Of a stretch of 64,000 bases of DNA, positions 34,594-44,535 are shown piece by piece. The notes below the pieces were generated by a model. It saw only the letters and a list, made by a program, of their open reading frames with translations, searched no databases and was not told where the DNA came from. How positions within the stretch are numbered: position 1 is the first letter of the stretch; the number at the start of each line of letters is the position of its first letter. Position numbers and translations under genes: made by a program. Source of the stretch: Craspedostauros australis (lineage: Eukaryota > Bacillariophyta > Bacillariophyceae > Mastogloiales > Achnanthaceae); the NCBI GenBank assembly GCA_026770025.1, contig JAMXDE010000010.1, positions 2,542,001-2,606,000 on the forward strand. The letters are read 5' to 3'.

Positions 34594-34989
34594 ATGTTTC
34601 AAGAGATTGAAGGGCTGGATACTGCTCCCGCGCTGCCTCTGCCTCGTCTACGACGAGTCTGGTCTGCTCTCTACGATACATACGCACAGACGAATGTTGC
34701 CGATGTCATTCATGAGCAGATTGGACATCCGTGGTTCCATCCACACTCTACCATCAACATCGTTGTTGGTTCATTGCGCAGACAAAGGACACATGGCAGC
34801 AGCATTATCACAAGCCGTGCGGTCGTCACCATGCCACCGGATTCGCACACAGAGCAATCTACTCCAAGTTACACTACCAAGCAGATTGAAAACGACAGTG
34901 CCGATGCCAGTCGATTCAAGTTGCTGGAAGAGACGATCTACGAAGAACACATAGCAAACAAGGCAGAGAGAAATGATGAGAAGCCATGA
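34594..34989 (+). CDS. Unrecognised 131-aa frame at 3' end of unit A
   Basis: MFQEIEGLDTAPALPLPRLR then VADVIHEQIGHPWFHPHST and a Glu-rich end (LLEETIYEEHIANKAERN). It stops at TGA (34987-34989) where unit B has CGA and reads on to 293 residues. No family recognised. It may be a decayed gene rather than a working one. Confidence 0.35.
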   Translation: MFQEIEGLDTAPALPLPRLRRVWSALYDTYAQTNVADVIHEQIGHPWFHPHSTINIVVGSLRRQRTHGSSIITSRAVVTMPPDSHTEQSTPSYTTKQIENDSADASRFKLLEETIYEEHIANKAERNDEKP

Positions 34990-35149
34990 GGAGCATGGTT
35001 GCTGTGCGTCTCCATCGACCGTCCCGTATCGCGCTATTGTCCTCATCTCTCCATGAGTTACACTCCGCCATTGTGCCAGAACCGCAGTCGAGACCCTTAT
35101 CAAGTCCCAGGAGGAGCAATCACTCACCGTTGTAGCAACACATGCCAGG

Positions 35150-35154
35150 GTCAC
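35150..35154. repeat. Target-site duplication GTCAC, left flank of copia element
   Basis: GTCAC flanks both ends of the element (35150-35154 and 42475-42479) and occurs once at the empty site in unit B (49992-49996). Confidence 0.92.
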
Positions 35155-35401
35155 TAATTGCTACGGGCAAGTGTGTGAGTGCGTGTGTGTGTGTGTGCTA
35201 AAGTTGAGTTGTGCCCATTTAGAGGGCCCATGGAAGGTCCCATGGAATTGTGAGCTTATTCTACTGTGGTCTTGACTTTGCGTCAAGTTCGCTAAATGTT
35301 GCGTGCGTCGCGGGCGCTCCTAATCGTGGCGTTGCTGACGCAGCGGCGTGCTGGTTCGGGTTTGGTGTCGTATCGATCAGCTGGACTAATTCATGATAAC
35401 A
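35155..35401 (-). repeat. 3' LTR of copia element 1 (247 bp)
   Basis: Identical by eye to 42228-42474 and 57869-58115. It includes a short GT microsatellite (GTGTGTGTGTGTG near 35183-35198) and a GGGCCCATGG...CCCATGG palindromic stretch. Confidence 0.95.
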
Positions 35402-35424
35402 CTCGCCCTCAGGTGTTGAATGCG

Positions 35425-38400
35425 TTACCAACCCATGATCAGCTTTCGGGCTGCCACGAATTTGGCTCGCGCCAATGGCTTCGTCATGATGTCGGCTTTC
35501 TGAAGAGTTGAATCGATGTACTTGATTTCGAAGGATCCTTTCTTGAGGTGAGATCGAAACCAATGGTATTTGATGGCGATGTGTTTTGATCTTGGTGTCA
35601 TCCGCGGCGGCTTCGTTGTTGCTAAGGTGATGGCAGCTTGGTTATCCTCGAAGATGGTGGTCAGTTCTGATTCTGCCGTTGATTTGATGTGGAAGGCGTG
35701 CATGAGTTGTTTGAGAGCGTTCTTGAGAGGTATGACTGATCTCATTGCGGTTGAGAGTGCAATGTACTCTGCTTCTTGTGTTGACATTGCGATTTCGGAC
35801 TGAATCTTTGATTTCCAAATGATGGGCATGTTACCAAGGGTGATGATGAATCCAGTGCGGGATCGGACGGAGTTGGGATCTTGAGGATCTTCCTTGCCCC
35901 AGACTCCGGCAAAGTCAGCGTCGACATAGCAGTCCATGGAGCCGATTGCTGATCGTTTGACTTGGATGCCTTGGTCTTTCGTTCCGAGGAGGTAGCGTCC
36001 GATGCGTTTGAGTGCGAGTTCATGAGGATGTTTCGGATCATGGCTGAATCGAGCGCATTGATTGATGGCAAATGCGCAGTCTGGTCTTGTGTTCGTGCCA
36101 AGATACATCATCATTCCCAATACGGATCTGTAGTTGAATTGATTGGAAATGGAATCGGCATCTGGATTCTTGCCAAGAGTGGCGTCTGCTGGAATTACGC
36201 GGGAGGATCCTTGTTGCAGTCCGAGGGCTTCAATGACTTTGGCTGTGAGGCCAGGCTGAGAAAGCTTGATTTGGTCATCGTTGGATTTCTCGATCTTTAT
36301 ACCGAGGTATGCAGAGAGATCTCCTTCGCATGTGAGGTCAAAACCTTCTTGATGCAGCTGTTGGATAGTCGATTGAACAGTTTCCATCGTTGTGCCACAG
36401 AGGATCGCATCATCCACGTAGACGCAAATGATGATGTTGCTCTTGAGGAACAGACAGGGATCTTGCTCAGCCATTCTGAATCCGAATTTGTCGCTGATGA
36501 GGGCGTCGCGAAGATGTTCGTACCACAGGCGTGGCGCTCTTCGGTCACCGTAAAGACTCTTGTTGACTTGTAGGATAGGGCGGTCCTTCTCTGGAATGTT
36601 TGGATTGTTGATAGGAATCGGTCCAGGGGGAGGAAGCATGTAGATTGGAGCAGGCAGATGAGATTGAACAAATGCATTTTTGAAGTCAATTGATTGAGTG
36701 TGCAGTCCATGTTCGATCATCAGTGCGAATATCAGACGGATGGAGCTCCATTCAACAACGGGAGCAAACGTTTCATTTCTGTCTCGCCCTGTTCGTTGCT
36801 GTTGGTCTCCTCGCACGCAGAGACGGGCTTTGAGCTTCATAATGGATCCATCTGGGAATCTTTTGCGACGAAAGACCCAGGTTGAAGGGATGATTTCGTG
36901 GTTGATTGCCATTGACCGAGGAACCACGCGGAATGTCTTCTTGTCAAGAAGCTGTTCAATTTCAGCGTTCATTGCTTTTCGCCATATGGCTCGTTCGTTT
37001 AGGTCAGGGCAGTTCAGAACGTCGGCAAGAGATGGATGATCGTCATCGTGCGCTTTGGCTTGGAGAATGAGAGGGTCCATATCGTAGATTTCGTTGAGAG
37101 TTGGACTGGTAGACGCTTCCAGTAGGATCTGGTAGCGGCTTGGGATGTCGAAGTTGTCGTTGATGTCCCAATTGAGGTTTTGGAAGAAGAGTGGTGATGT
37201 CTGTGGTCGAGGTCCGCGCCCGCGGCAGAGAGCATGAATGCGATGAAAGACGGTGTTGCGAGAGGTTGCTTCGTTCTGACGGTAGCGAGCGGGTCTGCGA
37301 ATGCGTCGTCCGGATCGAGATCGTATAACTGGAGAGTTATCTTCGGCCGTTGGTGGCTCTGGCTGTGGCATGCCAGTGTTGTTTTCATTTTCAAGGGAAG
37401 GATCTGGTAGCGGTATGCCGGCGTTGTCGTCCTCGTCGCCGCTGTCCACTTCGGTGCCAGGCGGCAGATCATGGATGCTTGTATCGGGTGATGTGCGAGG
37501 GACGAATCCGTCGTCATCATCGTTTCTGATGATTGTTGCCGGCGGATGAATGAGCGGAGGCATGCGTGGTTCGGGGCGATGCTGGCGATTCCATTCTTCT
37601 CGTTCTTCGTCGGTCATGAATTCGGGATCTGCGTCAGGCAGAGGTCCGTCGATGTCTTCGTCGTGGTCTTCGGCGTAGTTATCGCTTTCGAAACGGATGA
37701 TGTCATGCCAGTTGGGGTCGATGTCGTCTTCTCCGTCGTCGGTTGTTGCGATGGTAGAAAAGCGTTCGTCGAAGGCGCAGTGATATTGACTGCTGATGTG
37801 ACCGGTACGAGGATTGAGGATGGATGCGACGGTTGAGGAGAACTCGCGGTTGAAGCCAAGGAATTGGCCCATCCGAGCTCTTGCTTCCCATTTTGGAATC
37901 TTGTTCTTGTCTTGGAGGTTCTTGTGCAGGACGTATGCTGGGCAACCCCATACGCGCGATCGCTGGAGCATTACACAGCTGTCGTCAGATCCCGTGAACT
38001 TTGCCATGGGAGAGCTGTTGGAGTTTCGCTGCGGAATGTGGTTGTATGTCCAGGTGGCGTAGGTGACTGCGAGCGGCCAAAGTTCGACATCGAATTGATC
38101 GGGCCAGTGGAGGCTGACGTGAATGAGCATTGCTCTCGCCCTGTTCATGATGACTCGGATAGCGACCTCTGCAGCTCCATTTTGATGGTGCGCTCCTTGC
38201 GACGCAAACCGGATGCTCTGATTGGCAGTCAACGATTCGCGGAAGGTGCGGGAGGAGAGAGAGCCTTGGTCCGTATGGTACATCTTGATGGACACGTTGC
38301 TCTGGCTGGCAATGTACTCGAAGTCGTTCTTGGCTTGGATGGTGTCGTGTGCGCCGAGAGATGCCTGATGGAAGGTATGGATGAACCCGCTGTAGCTGTC

Positions 38401-40025
38401 GTAGAAGATGGTTCCGCCAACATATTTGCTGGATACGGGTTCGCGCCCTTTGGTGTGTTCGAGGCGTCCTTTCACTGCAACGTGGTAGTGATCCACAGAG
38501 ACGAGGTGACCTGGTTTGGTTGCGTTTGGAGCAATTGGACGTTGGTCTTCGGATGGATGTGAGGTTCTTGTAGGTATTGGTCGACGCTTGGCCGTTGCGA
38601 TGGCGCAGGCTTGGCAGAGTGGGTTGATGCAGTTGGCAGGTCCCTTTCCTCGCCCTGGAAGGCAAGGGGTCTCAATCCATCTTTGCGCAGGTCCGGAGAG
38701 ACGTCTTACTCTGCGTGTGAGTCGATAAAGTTGTTTCACATGATCCATTCCGAGATGTCCGAAGCGTTGATGATCCAGTAGCAGTTGTTTCTGATTTGCG
38801 GTGAGGTTCTCGTTTGCGGGTGACAGGACGGATGGTAGAGCGTGGGTGATTTGGCATTCAAAACAAGTGTGAGACTTGCATTGGCAGGGTATTGCATCCG
38901 GTTTTTCTGCAAGTTGGTGTTGAGGATCGCGCGCCAATGCGGTCGGAATATTCGTGAATGGATGGATAGGACAGTTCATTACGCTGCCATCCTCCAACTC
39001 GAATGAGAAGGATTCCGTGTCTCCGTAATATGGTTGGCGATCGGTCTTGATGCTGTGGTATTGAGCGTAGGCTTGCGGAGAGAAGAGGCGGATGTGTGCT
39101 TCCTCCACATAATGTGCTCTGGTTCGGACAGGTGCGATGTTTCCATTTAGGGATAGCACTTGCCATTGGACGGTGCCTATGCCAGAGATTTGAAGTTTGC
39201 CGCTTGCTGTTTGGATGTCTCCGAAGTTACCGAGATGTGGTCCCGTAATGAAGTCCTCCTTTCGATATGTCATGGAGAATGAGCACCCAGTGTCGAGGAT
39301 GATGGGACACATGGCGCGCTTGTTGGTGAGACCGGGAGTATGGTAGTGACGGGAGACGAGAACGTCCATGAAGTTCGGTGCTTTGGATGCTTCATAGGCA
39401 GTGGAGGCCAGATAGGAGACGGCTTGCACCTGTGTTCGAAGTTTATCTGACTGAAGGGTGAAGAAAGATGGAGTGATCGAAAAGCAGTGCTTTGGTTGAG
39501 ACGGAGGTAGAGACATTGCGCGTTGTTGAGCATCCGCGGCAATGCGTCGGTTCATCATGAATGAGTCAAACTCATCATGGAATCCGGAGAGATGAAGGAA
39601 GCGAGCTGGCAGCGGGTCGTTCTTGCGTGTGTGCTCGTCGTTCCATCCGTCGCCAAAGAGCAGTTGATCGTAGTCGAGAGGCTGGTGTTTGTTGTAAAAG
39701 CGTTGTTGGTGTTTCCAGCGATCGGTAGTGAGTGTTGAAAGGAAGAATAGTGTTGTCGATGGGATCATCACAGCGGATAGAAGGAAGAGACGACTCCAGA
39801 AGCCCATCCTCATGCGTTGCGTTGAGGCGAATATGGTCGGTGGTGCTTTGGAGCGACAGACTCGGTAGCTCTTGCGTCCGCGCATGATGTTGACGTGGTT
39901 GAAGGTTTGGTGACAGTTGGCAGATAATGCCAGGACGTATGTTGTGAATGTGGATGCGAGCAGGTGCCAGAGGAGAGACGGGAATAGCAGGATCGGACTT
40001 ACGACAATGAAAGCTGCCTTTAAAA
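35425..40025 (-). CDS. pol: Copia Pol: protease, integrase, reverse transcriptase, RNase H
   Basis: The first ATG is at 39885 (1,486 residues), but the same frame is open without a stop back to the gag terminus, so expression as a Gag-Pol frameshift product is likely. Motifs in order: protease ILDTGCSFSMTY; integrase zinc finger (HQRFGHLGMDH then CINPLCQAC) and catalytic core (SVDHYHV, YHTDQGSLS, AAEVAIR); the copia-type RT start STWVFRRKRFPDGSIMKLKA, core VYVDDAILCG; RNase H DCYVDADFAG and EDNQAA, ending in KPLARAKF. The stop lies 23 bp from the 3' LTR. All catalytic signatures are intact. An acidic Pro-rich linker separates integrase and RT. Confidence 0.96.
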
Positions 40026-42134
40026 ACCCTCTTGTTCAGAGAATCTCAAAAGCTTGCGAGTTTCGTCGTCGTTCCCTTTTGGTTCCGCTTGCTTGTTTGA
40101 GTTGTTGGAGGATCCCTTTCTACCTCGGCCGCGACGGTTGCGTTGGCGAGAGACGAAGTCGTCATGTCCGTCGGTTGGATGGTTGCCCCATCGTTTGCAG
40201 GTTTCATGGTCACACCAGTATTCAGTCTTGCCGTGGGTGATGCGCTCGTGTGCCTCGCCCTGCTTTGGAGGCGTGTAGTCGATGGGCTGACCTCCGCGGT
40301 CATGGGAAGGTCGGCTGCGTCCTGAAGAGTCCTTGACGTTGGTGTTGGCTTTGCTCCTGATGCCTCTGAATCGGGTGTTCTTGGATTTGGTCGGAGCAAA
40401 CCATATCTCTTGATTGATGAGGCTGGTGTACTTCTTCAGAGCCATTTCGAGGATTTGCTCCCAAGTGAAAGGGTCGTTGCCAGTTGCGTCGAGGGCAGCT
40501 TCACGCATGTTGAAGTAGTCGACGAAGGGCTTGTTTGTGCAGGTTCTGATAACCTTCAAGAGCATGTCGTTCATGTCAGCTGGAATCCCAAGCGGTGAGG
40601 CTTTGATTCGATGGATGGCTGCTCTCATGATCTGGCAGAATGTTTCAATGTTTTGGCTTTTGATGTTGGTCATCCTGAACTGAGCGATCTTGTTCGTGAT
40701 AGCTCGAGCAGTTTCAGATGTTGTCCTTGCGGCGATGCATTCCATGAAGTAGTAGGCCATTGGTCCTGTGCGGAGCTCCTCCGGGATCTGTTGCATGCGA
40801 GCAGCAATGGCTTCGATGAGAGAGTCGTCACAAGAGGAAAGGATGAGCTCAAGCGACCATTGGAGGTTCTGCTGGTTGACTTTCCCACCGAAGAGAGAGT
40901 AGATCTCGGTAGAACGGAGCACAACGTCTTGGTCGAGCGTGAACGCGTTGTCCAGCAGATCAATGAAGGTATCGTCTGCGGCGGTTCGATCGAAGACAAG
41001 ATCCCCGGCCTCGTTCCGAGTGGATCGGATGATTTGGAATGGCTCGTACATTGAGTACATCTTGAGGCGGCTGCGGAGGTTTTCCTTGAGTCGGGCGAAG
41101 TCATAGTTCTTTTCGAGGAACTTGTTGTCATTAATGGCAGTGGTTTGGTTCACCATCACAAAGAGCGGCTCGAGAGGCTCAACAGCTTGTTCTCTAACCT
41201 TGGTGCGGTCCTTGCCTTCGAGTGCAGCGCGTTCTTCCTTGGTAATGAGGATACGGTTGTTGGCTCGGGTGGCCGCATCATCGGGATCCGCGCTGAAACG
41301 TGACATCCTTGGTCGAGTCGTGGATGAGGTCGAAACGTGGGTCGTGCGAACAGTTGGAATGGCGGTTTCACCGGTTACTGTGTCAGTGACGTCAGCAGGA
41401 ATTTCGACAGTGAGATTCGTGTCAGCAAAAATGCCAGGACGAATGTTGCCAGGATCTGCGAGGGCTGACTGGAGTTCCTCAAGGGCTTGGGATTCAAAAG
41501 TGTCCAAGGTTAAGTCCAGAATTTCGCCTTCAGCCAGAAGAAGTTCCGGTTCTGTTCGAAGAGGAGTTCTGTCACGCGGAAGTTGTGGTTGCTGCGCGAA
41601 GACGCCAGCTGCCTGTGTGCTGGTGTCCTGTGCAGCTCGTGTTGTTGTTGTTGTTGAAACAGAAGGAGAGGCGCGTCCGCCTGGGTCCTGTGCTGTCTCT
41701 TGAGGTGCAGGAGAAGAGGCTTCTTGAGCGGTCTCGGTCGCTGCAGGTCGTTGCTGAAGAGAGGCAGGTGTTGCGGTCTCAGGTTGTTGCTGTGCGAGAG
41801 GAGGGACGGTGATGTCGGCTGCGGTCTCGACTTGTTCAGGTGGCTGGAGAGGAGGGACGAGTGCGTCGGCTGCGGTCTCTGCCTGTTGTTGTTGTCGTCC
41901 GAGAGGAGGGACAGAATCGTCGGCTGCGGTCTCGGAGAGTGCGACCTCGGGCTCTTCTGCTAGCGAAGGCGGGTCGGAGTCGTCTGTGTCACTGGAGGAG
42001 GTTGCGTTCGTTGTCTGTTGACGATGCGGGTCCATGAGCTTTGCGTTGTTTTGTTGTTTGTGTTGGATGATTGCGACGGTGAGAGTTTGTCTGTGTTTTG
42101 GTCGCTGTCGGCAATGTGCATCCACACGCGGCAT
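40020..42134 (-). CDS. gag: Copia Gag (capsid/nucleocapsid), 704 aa
   Basis: From the ATG at 42134 (a GTG further upstream is not needed); an alternative start at 42035 (MDPHRQQTT) would give 671 aa. The first ~250 residues are Gln/Ala/Pro-rich and disordered with repeats of the type ETAADxxVPPL. The capsid-like helical region follows (about 330-590; DFARLKENLRSRLKMYSMYE). A zinc-knuckle-like CDHETCKRWGNHPTDGHDD (CX4CX5HX4H) precedes an Arg-rich tail (RQRNRRGRGRKGSSNN). The end SEQEGF overlaps the proposed slippery site. Confidence 0.9.
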   Translation of the reverse strand: MPRVDAHCRQRPKHRQTLTVAIIQHKQQNNAKLMDPHRQQTTNATSSSDTDDSDPPSLAEEPEVALSETAADDSVPPLGRQQQQAETAADALVPPLQPPEQVETAADITVPPLAQQQPETATPASLQQRPAATETAQEASSPAPQETAQDPGGRASPSVSTTTTTRAAQDTSTQAAGVFAQQPQLPRDRTPLRTEPELLLAEGEILDLTLDTFESQALEELQSALADPGNIRPGIFADTNLTVEIPADVTDTVTGETAIPTVRTTHVSTSSTTRPRMSRFSADPDDAATRANNRILITKEERAALEGKDRTKVREQAVEPLEPLFVMVNQTTAINDNKFLEKNYDFARLKENLRSRLKMYSMYEPFQIIRSTRNEAGDLVFDRTAADDTFIDLLDNAFTLDQDVVLRSTEIYSLFGGKVNQQNLQWSLELILSSCDDSLIEAIAARMQQIPEELRTGPMAYYFMECIAARTTSETARAITNKIAQFRMTNIKSQNIETFCQIMRAAIHRIKASPLGIPADMNDMLLKVIRTCTNKPFVDYFNMREAALDATGNDPFTWEQILEMALKKYTSLINQEIWFAPTKSKNTRFRGIRSKANTNVKDSSGRSRPSHDRGGQPIDYTPPKQGEAHERITHGKTEYWCDHETCKRWGNHPTDGHDDFVSRQRNRRGRGRKGSSNNSNKQAEPKGNDDETRKLLRFSEQEGF
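40023..40029 (-). promoter_or_regulatory. Putative -1 ribosomal frameshift heptamer G GGT TTT at gag stop
   Basis: On the coding strand the gag frame reads GAG GGT TTT TAA. GGGTTTT fits the X XXY YYZ rule with both tRNAs re-pairing, and the -1 frame is the pol frame. That frame has a TGA four codons upstream and is then open through 46 codons to pol's first ATG. The overlap window is thus only ACA AGA GGG TTT. No strong downstream pseudoknot was identified by eye. The same heptamer is kept in copy 2 (62739-62745). Confidence 0.6.
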
Positions 42135-42210
42135 CGCTGTGATGGAGCGCGTTCGCCATGGTGCAGTTAGCACCGTGTGGTGCGGCAGGTGACGAACAGG
42201 CAGTGCCTGC

Positions 42211-42227
42211 GGTCCAGGCTCATAACC
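42211..42227 (-). other. Primer-binding site complementary to initiator tRNA-Met anticodon arm
   Basis: Immediately inside the 5' LTR the coding strand reads GGTTATGAGCCTGGACC. Its complement contains AGG-CTCATAA-CCT, an anticodon stem-loop with CAT anticodon, very close to eukaryotic initiator tRNA-Met (yeast GGGCUCAUAACCC). Drosophila copia is known to prime from this internal half-tRNA position, unlike plant copia elements that use the tRNA 3' end. Confidence 0.7.
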
Positions 42228-42474
42228 TAATTGCTACGGGCAAGTGTGTGAGTGCGTGTGTGTGTGTGTGCTAAAGTTGAGTTGTGCCCATTTAGAGGGC
42301 CCATGGAAGGTCCCATGGAATTGTGAGCTTATTCTACTGTGGTCTTGACTTTGCGTCAAGTTCGCTAAATGTTGCGTGCGTCGCGGGCGCTCCTAATCGT
42401 GGCGTTGCTGACGCAGCGGCGTGCTGGTTCGGGTTTGGTGTCGTATCGATCAGCTGGACTAATTCATGATAACA
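42228..42474 (-). repeat. 5' LTR of copia element 1 (247 bp)
   Basis: Identical to the 3' LTR; contains the element's promoter by family precedent. Flanked outside by GTCAC (42475-42479), after which the interrupted unit A resumes with the same sequence as unit B from 49,997. Confidence 0.95.
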
Positions 42475-43752
42475 GTCACCATCCATTCCAATCTTCGAAG
42501 CGAGCAGTGCCAGTGTGGTGGAAAAACAAGAACCGACGAGCCAGCGCAGTCCAAGCATCCAGAGAGCTTGACGAGCAACAGAAGAAACCAACGAATCAAC
42601 CAACCAACGAACCAACAAGCAACCCCATGCAGAGTGCGAGTATTGTATTGCGGATCATGGTTGACACAGAGTTTCCATATGGCACAAGAATCATGCGGTC
42701 AGCGATCCATGGACCATGAGCACTGTATTCCCACATGTCCTCCTTCGTGGTGCTCCCAACTTCGTTGATGAGGCGGATGTTCTTGTCGATCGCCTCGGTT
42801 GAGCATCGATGCTCTGAAAGTCATGAGCCAAGACGGCGGCGCTCGTGCCTCTGGATAGAGCGCGCATGGTATTGTATGTTTGTGGTGCGTGCAACAGGAA
42901 CAGTGGAGGTGGCACGGTATCACTCCACCTGTTGATTGCTGAACGTGTCACCCCATCCCAATATGCAATGTGGTGTTGGTTGGATGTTGAGGACTCTTGT
43001 TGCCCGCGCGGATGGTGATGCTTGCAATGCGGTGGGATGGCAACCAGCCAAATCCAACTGAGATGGGTCGCAACCAACAGAGGCAATCAACAAAGGCAGT
43101 CACATTGGTGGCTTCATCTTTGTCCGAGGCATTGGCTCACACCTCAAGTTGGTGCTTGCGATGGCAGGCGGACGAGGGTCAGATGTCTTGCAGATGCCAC
43201 GATGACGCAAGCAAGCGTGGGCCATGGTGCACATGGTGGTGGCGACGATGACAGCTCTCTGTGTTTCCGAAGACTTTCACGTTGTTTGCTTCGGATTGGT
43301 GTTGCGTTGATTGTGGCCAAACGAGAACTCTGTTGTGGTGCTTCTTTCTTGTTGTTGGTCGCACGCATTTTCGTGATGGATGGGAACAGAAAGATCCAAT
43401 CCGCGCGAACCAGACGCGTTTGATCAAGAGAAGGAGACAAACACAGGCAAACAGAAGGAGGAGACCATGCGAACAAGACAACAACACATACACACCACTC
43501 AACCGCATACTCAACCGCGTGAACAACAGACATCGAATTGCCACTCATATTCATCACACAGCGTATGGTGCTCATACTCATACTAATACAAGCTGTTGCA
43601 TACACAAACATCGATATCTCTTCCATAGGCAGCTCCGACCACAGACATCCTCGACAGCCAATCCAACGTAAATCGTCCAACGTCCAACGTCCAACGTCCA
43701 ACGTCCAACGTCCAACGTCAATCGTCCAACAACCATCGACCATCCTCTCAAA
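42475..43752. other. Tail of unit A and leader of unit B, no gene seen
   Basis: Homologous to 49,992-51,268. No recognisable protein, although a minus-strand frame near 42,690-42,860 keeps similar text in both copies (for example EAIDKNIRLINEVGSTTKED). The right 300 bp are the CA-rich leader of the unit B ankyrin gene, with the GTCCAAC repeat. Confidence 0.5.
43675..43716. repeat. 7-bp tandem repeat (GTCCAAC)x6 upstream of unit B ankyrin gene
   Basis: Six perfect units 36 bp before the ATG at 43753. Unit C has three (51212-51232). Unit A has only diverged copies (around 28,600-28,630), so the repeat varies in number among units. Confidence 0.88.
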
Positions 43753-44535
43753 ATGCCGAATGTTTCGAACGAACAACTCTTTGATGCTGTCGAGGCAGGT
43801 GACTTGTCAGTGTTGAAGGAGTGGAAGAAGCAGAACGAGACACATAATGAAGGAAATGGTGTCGACAATGTCACAGACTGGAATGGTTCCACTCCCCTTC
43901 ATGATGCATGCTCCAACGGCCACCTGGAGTGTGTCAAGTACCTCATCGAATCATGTGAGGCGGACATCAGCTGCACCGCCAATGATGGTGACACTCCCCT
44001 TCATTGGGCATGCTACAACGGCCACCTGGAGTGTGTCAAGTACCTCATCGAATCATGTGAGGCGAACATCAACTGCAAAGACAACGATGGTGACACTCCC
44101 CTTCATCTGGCATGCTACAACGGCCACCTGGAGTGTATCGAGTACCTCATCGAATCAGGTAGGGCTAACATCAACTGTCAAAACAACCGAGGTGAAACTC
44201 CCCTTCGTTGGGCATGCACGCATGGCCACCTGGAGTGTATGGAGTCCCTCATTAGAGGACTTTCACCTTCAGCTCACCCACAACTGCAACAACTGCAGCA
44301 ACACTTACAACAAAACGAACAAGCAAATGAACAACCACAAGAACAGTTGAGACAGCAGTTGAAGCGAAAGAGCCAAGAGAATGAACACAAACACAGCAGC
44401 AACAAGAGGACCAACATCAACATTGGAGAAGATCGGCCATATCCTTCCAAACCGAGAACAGGGCAGACACCATCCCCTCGTGTGGACAGAGCGACCAACA
44501 ACAACCAATCAAGGCAAACTCTGGAGTCCTCATGA
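43753..44535 (+). CDS. Ankyrin-repeat protein, unit B (4 repeats, 260 aa)
   Basis: Starts MPNVSNEQLFDAVEAGDL. Four 34-residue repeats follow (for example GDTPLHWACYNGHLECVKYL), then a Gln-rich coiled-coil-like region that stays in frame, unlike in A and C, into KRKSQENEHKHSSNKRTN and a basic end (PSPRVDRATNNNQSRQTLES). This copy probably shows the ancestral C-terminus. It has one repeat fewer than A and two fewer than C. Confidence 0.75.
   Translation: MPNVSNEQLFDAVEAGDLSVLKEWKKQNETHNEGNGVDNVTDWNGSTPLHDACSNGHLECVKYLIESCEADISCTANDGDTPLHWACYNGHLECVKYLIESCEANINCKDNDGDTPLHLACYNGHLECIEYLIESGRANINCQNNRGETPLRWACTHGHLECMESLIRGLSPSAHPQLQQLQQHLQQNEQANEQPQEQLRQQLKRKSQENEHKHSSNKRTNINIGEDRPYPSKPRTGQTPSPRVDRATNNNQSRQTLESS

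Larger units (their letters stand above)
35155..42474 (-). mobile_element. Complete Ty1/copia LTR retrotransposon (CoDi-like), 7,320 bp
   Basis: Bounded by two LTRs of 247 bp that I find identical, and by the 5-bp duplication GTCAC. On its coding (minus) strand it begins TGTTATCATG and ends GTAGCAATTA, so the termini are TG..TA rather than TG..CA. Internal order is primer-binding site, gag, frameshift signal, then pol with protease, integrase, reverse transcriptase and RNase H: integrase before RT, as in Ty1/copia. Identical LTRs and full-length frames imply very recent insertion and possible activity. It sits in unit A near the end of the unit. Confidence 0.97.

Noticed and set aside
39886-40019. 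Intron between gag and pol (GTAAGT at 40,003-39,998 on the coding strand)
   Set aside because: A donor-like site exists, but no AG acceptor precedes the pol ATG, and the frame is open without splicing.
42207-42230. tRNA-like CTCATAACC sequence as a tRNA gene
   Set aside because: Only the anticodon arm is present; its position beside the LTR makes it a primer-binding site.
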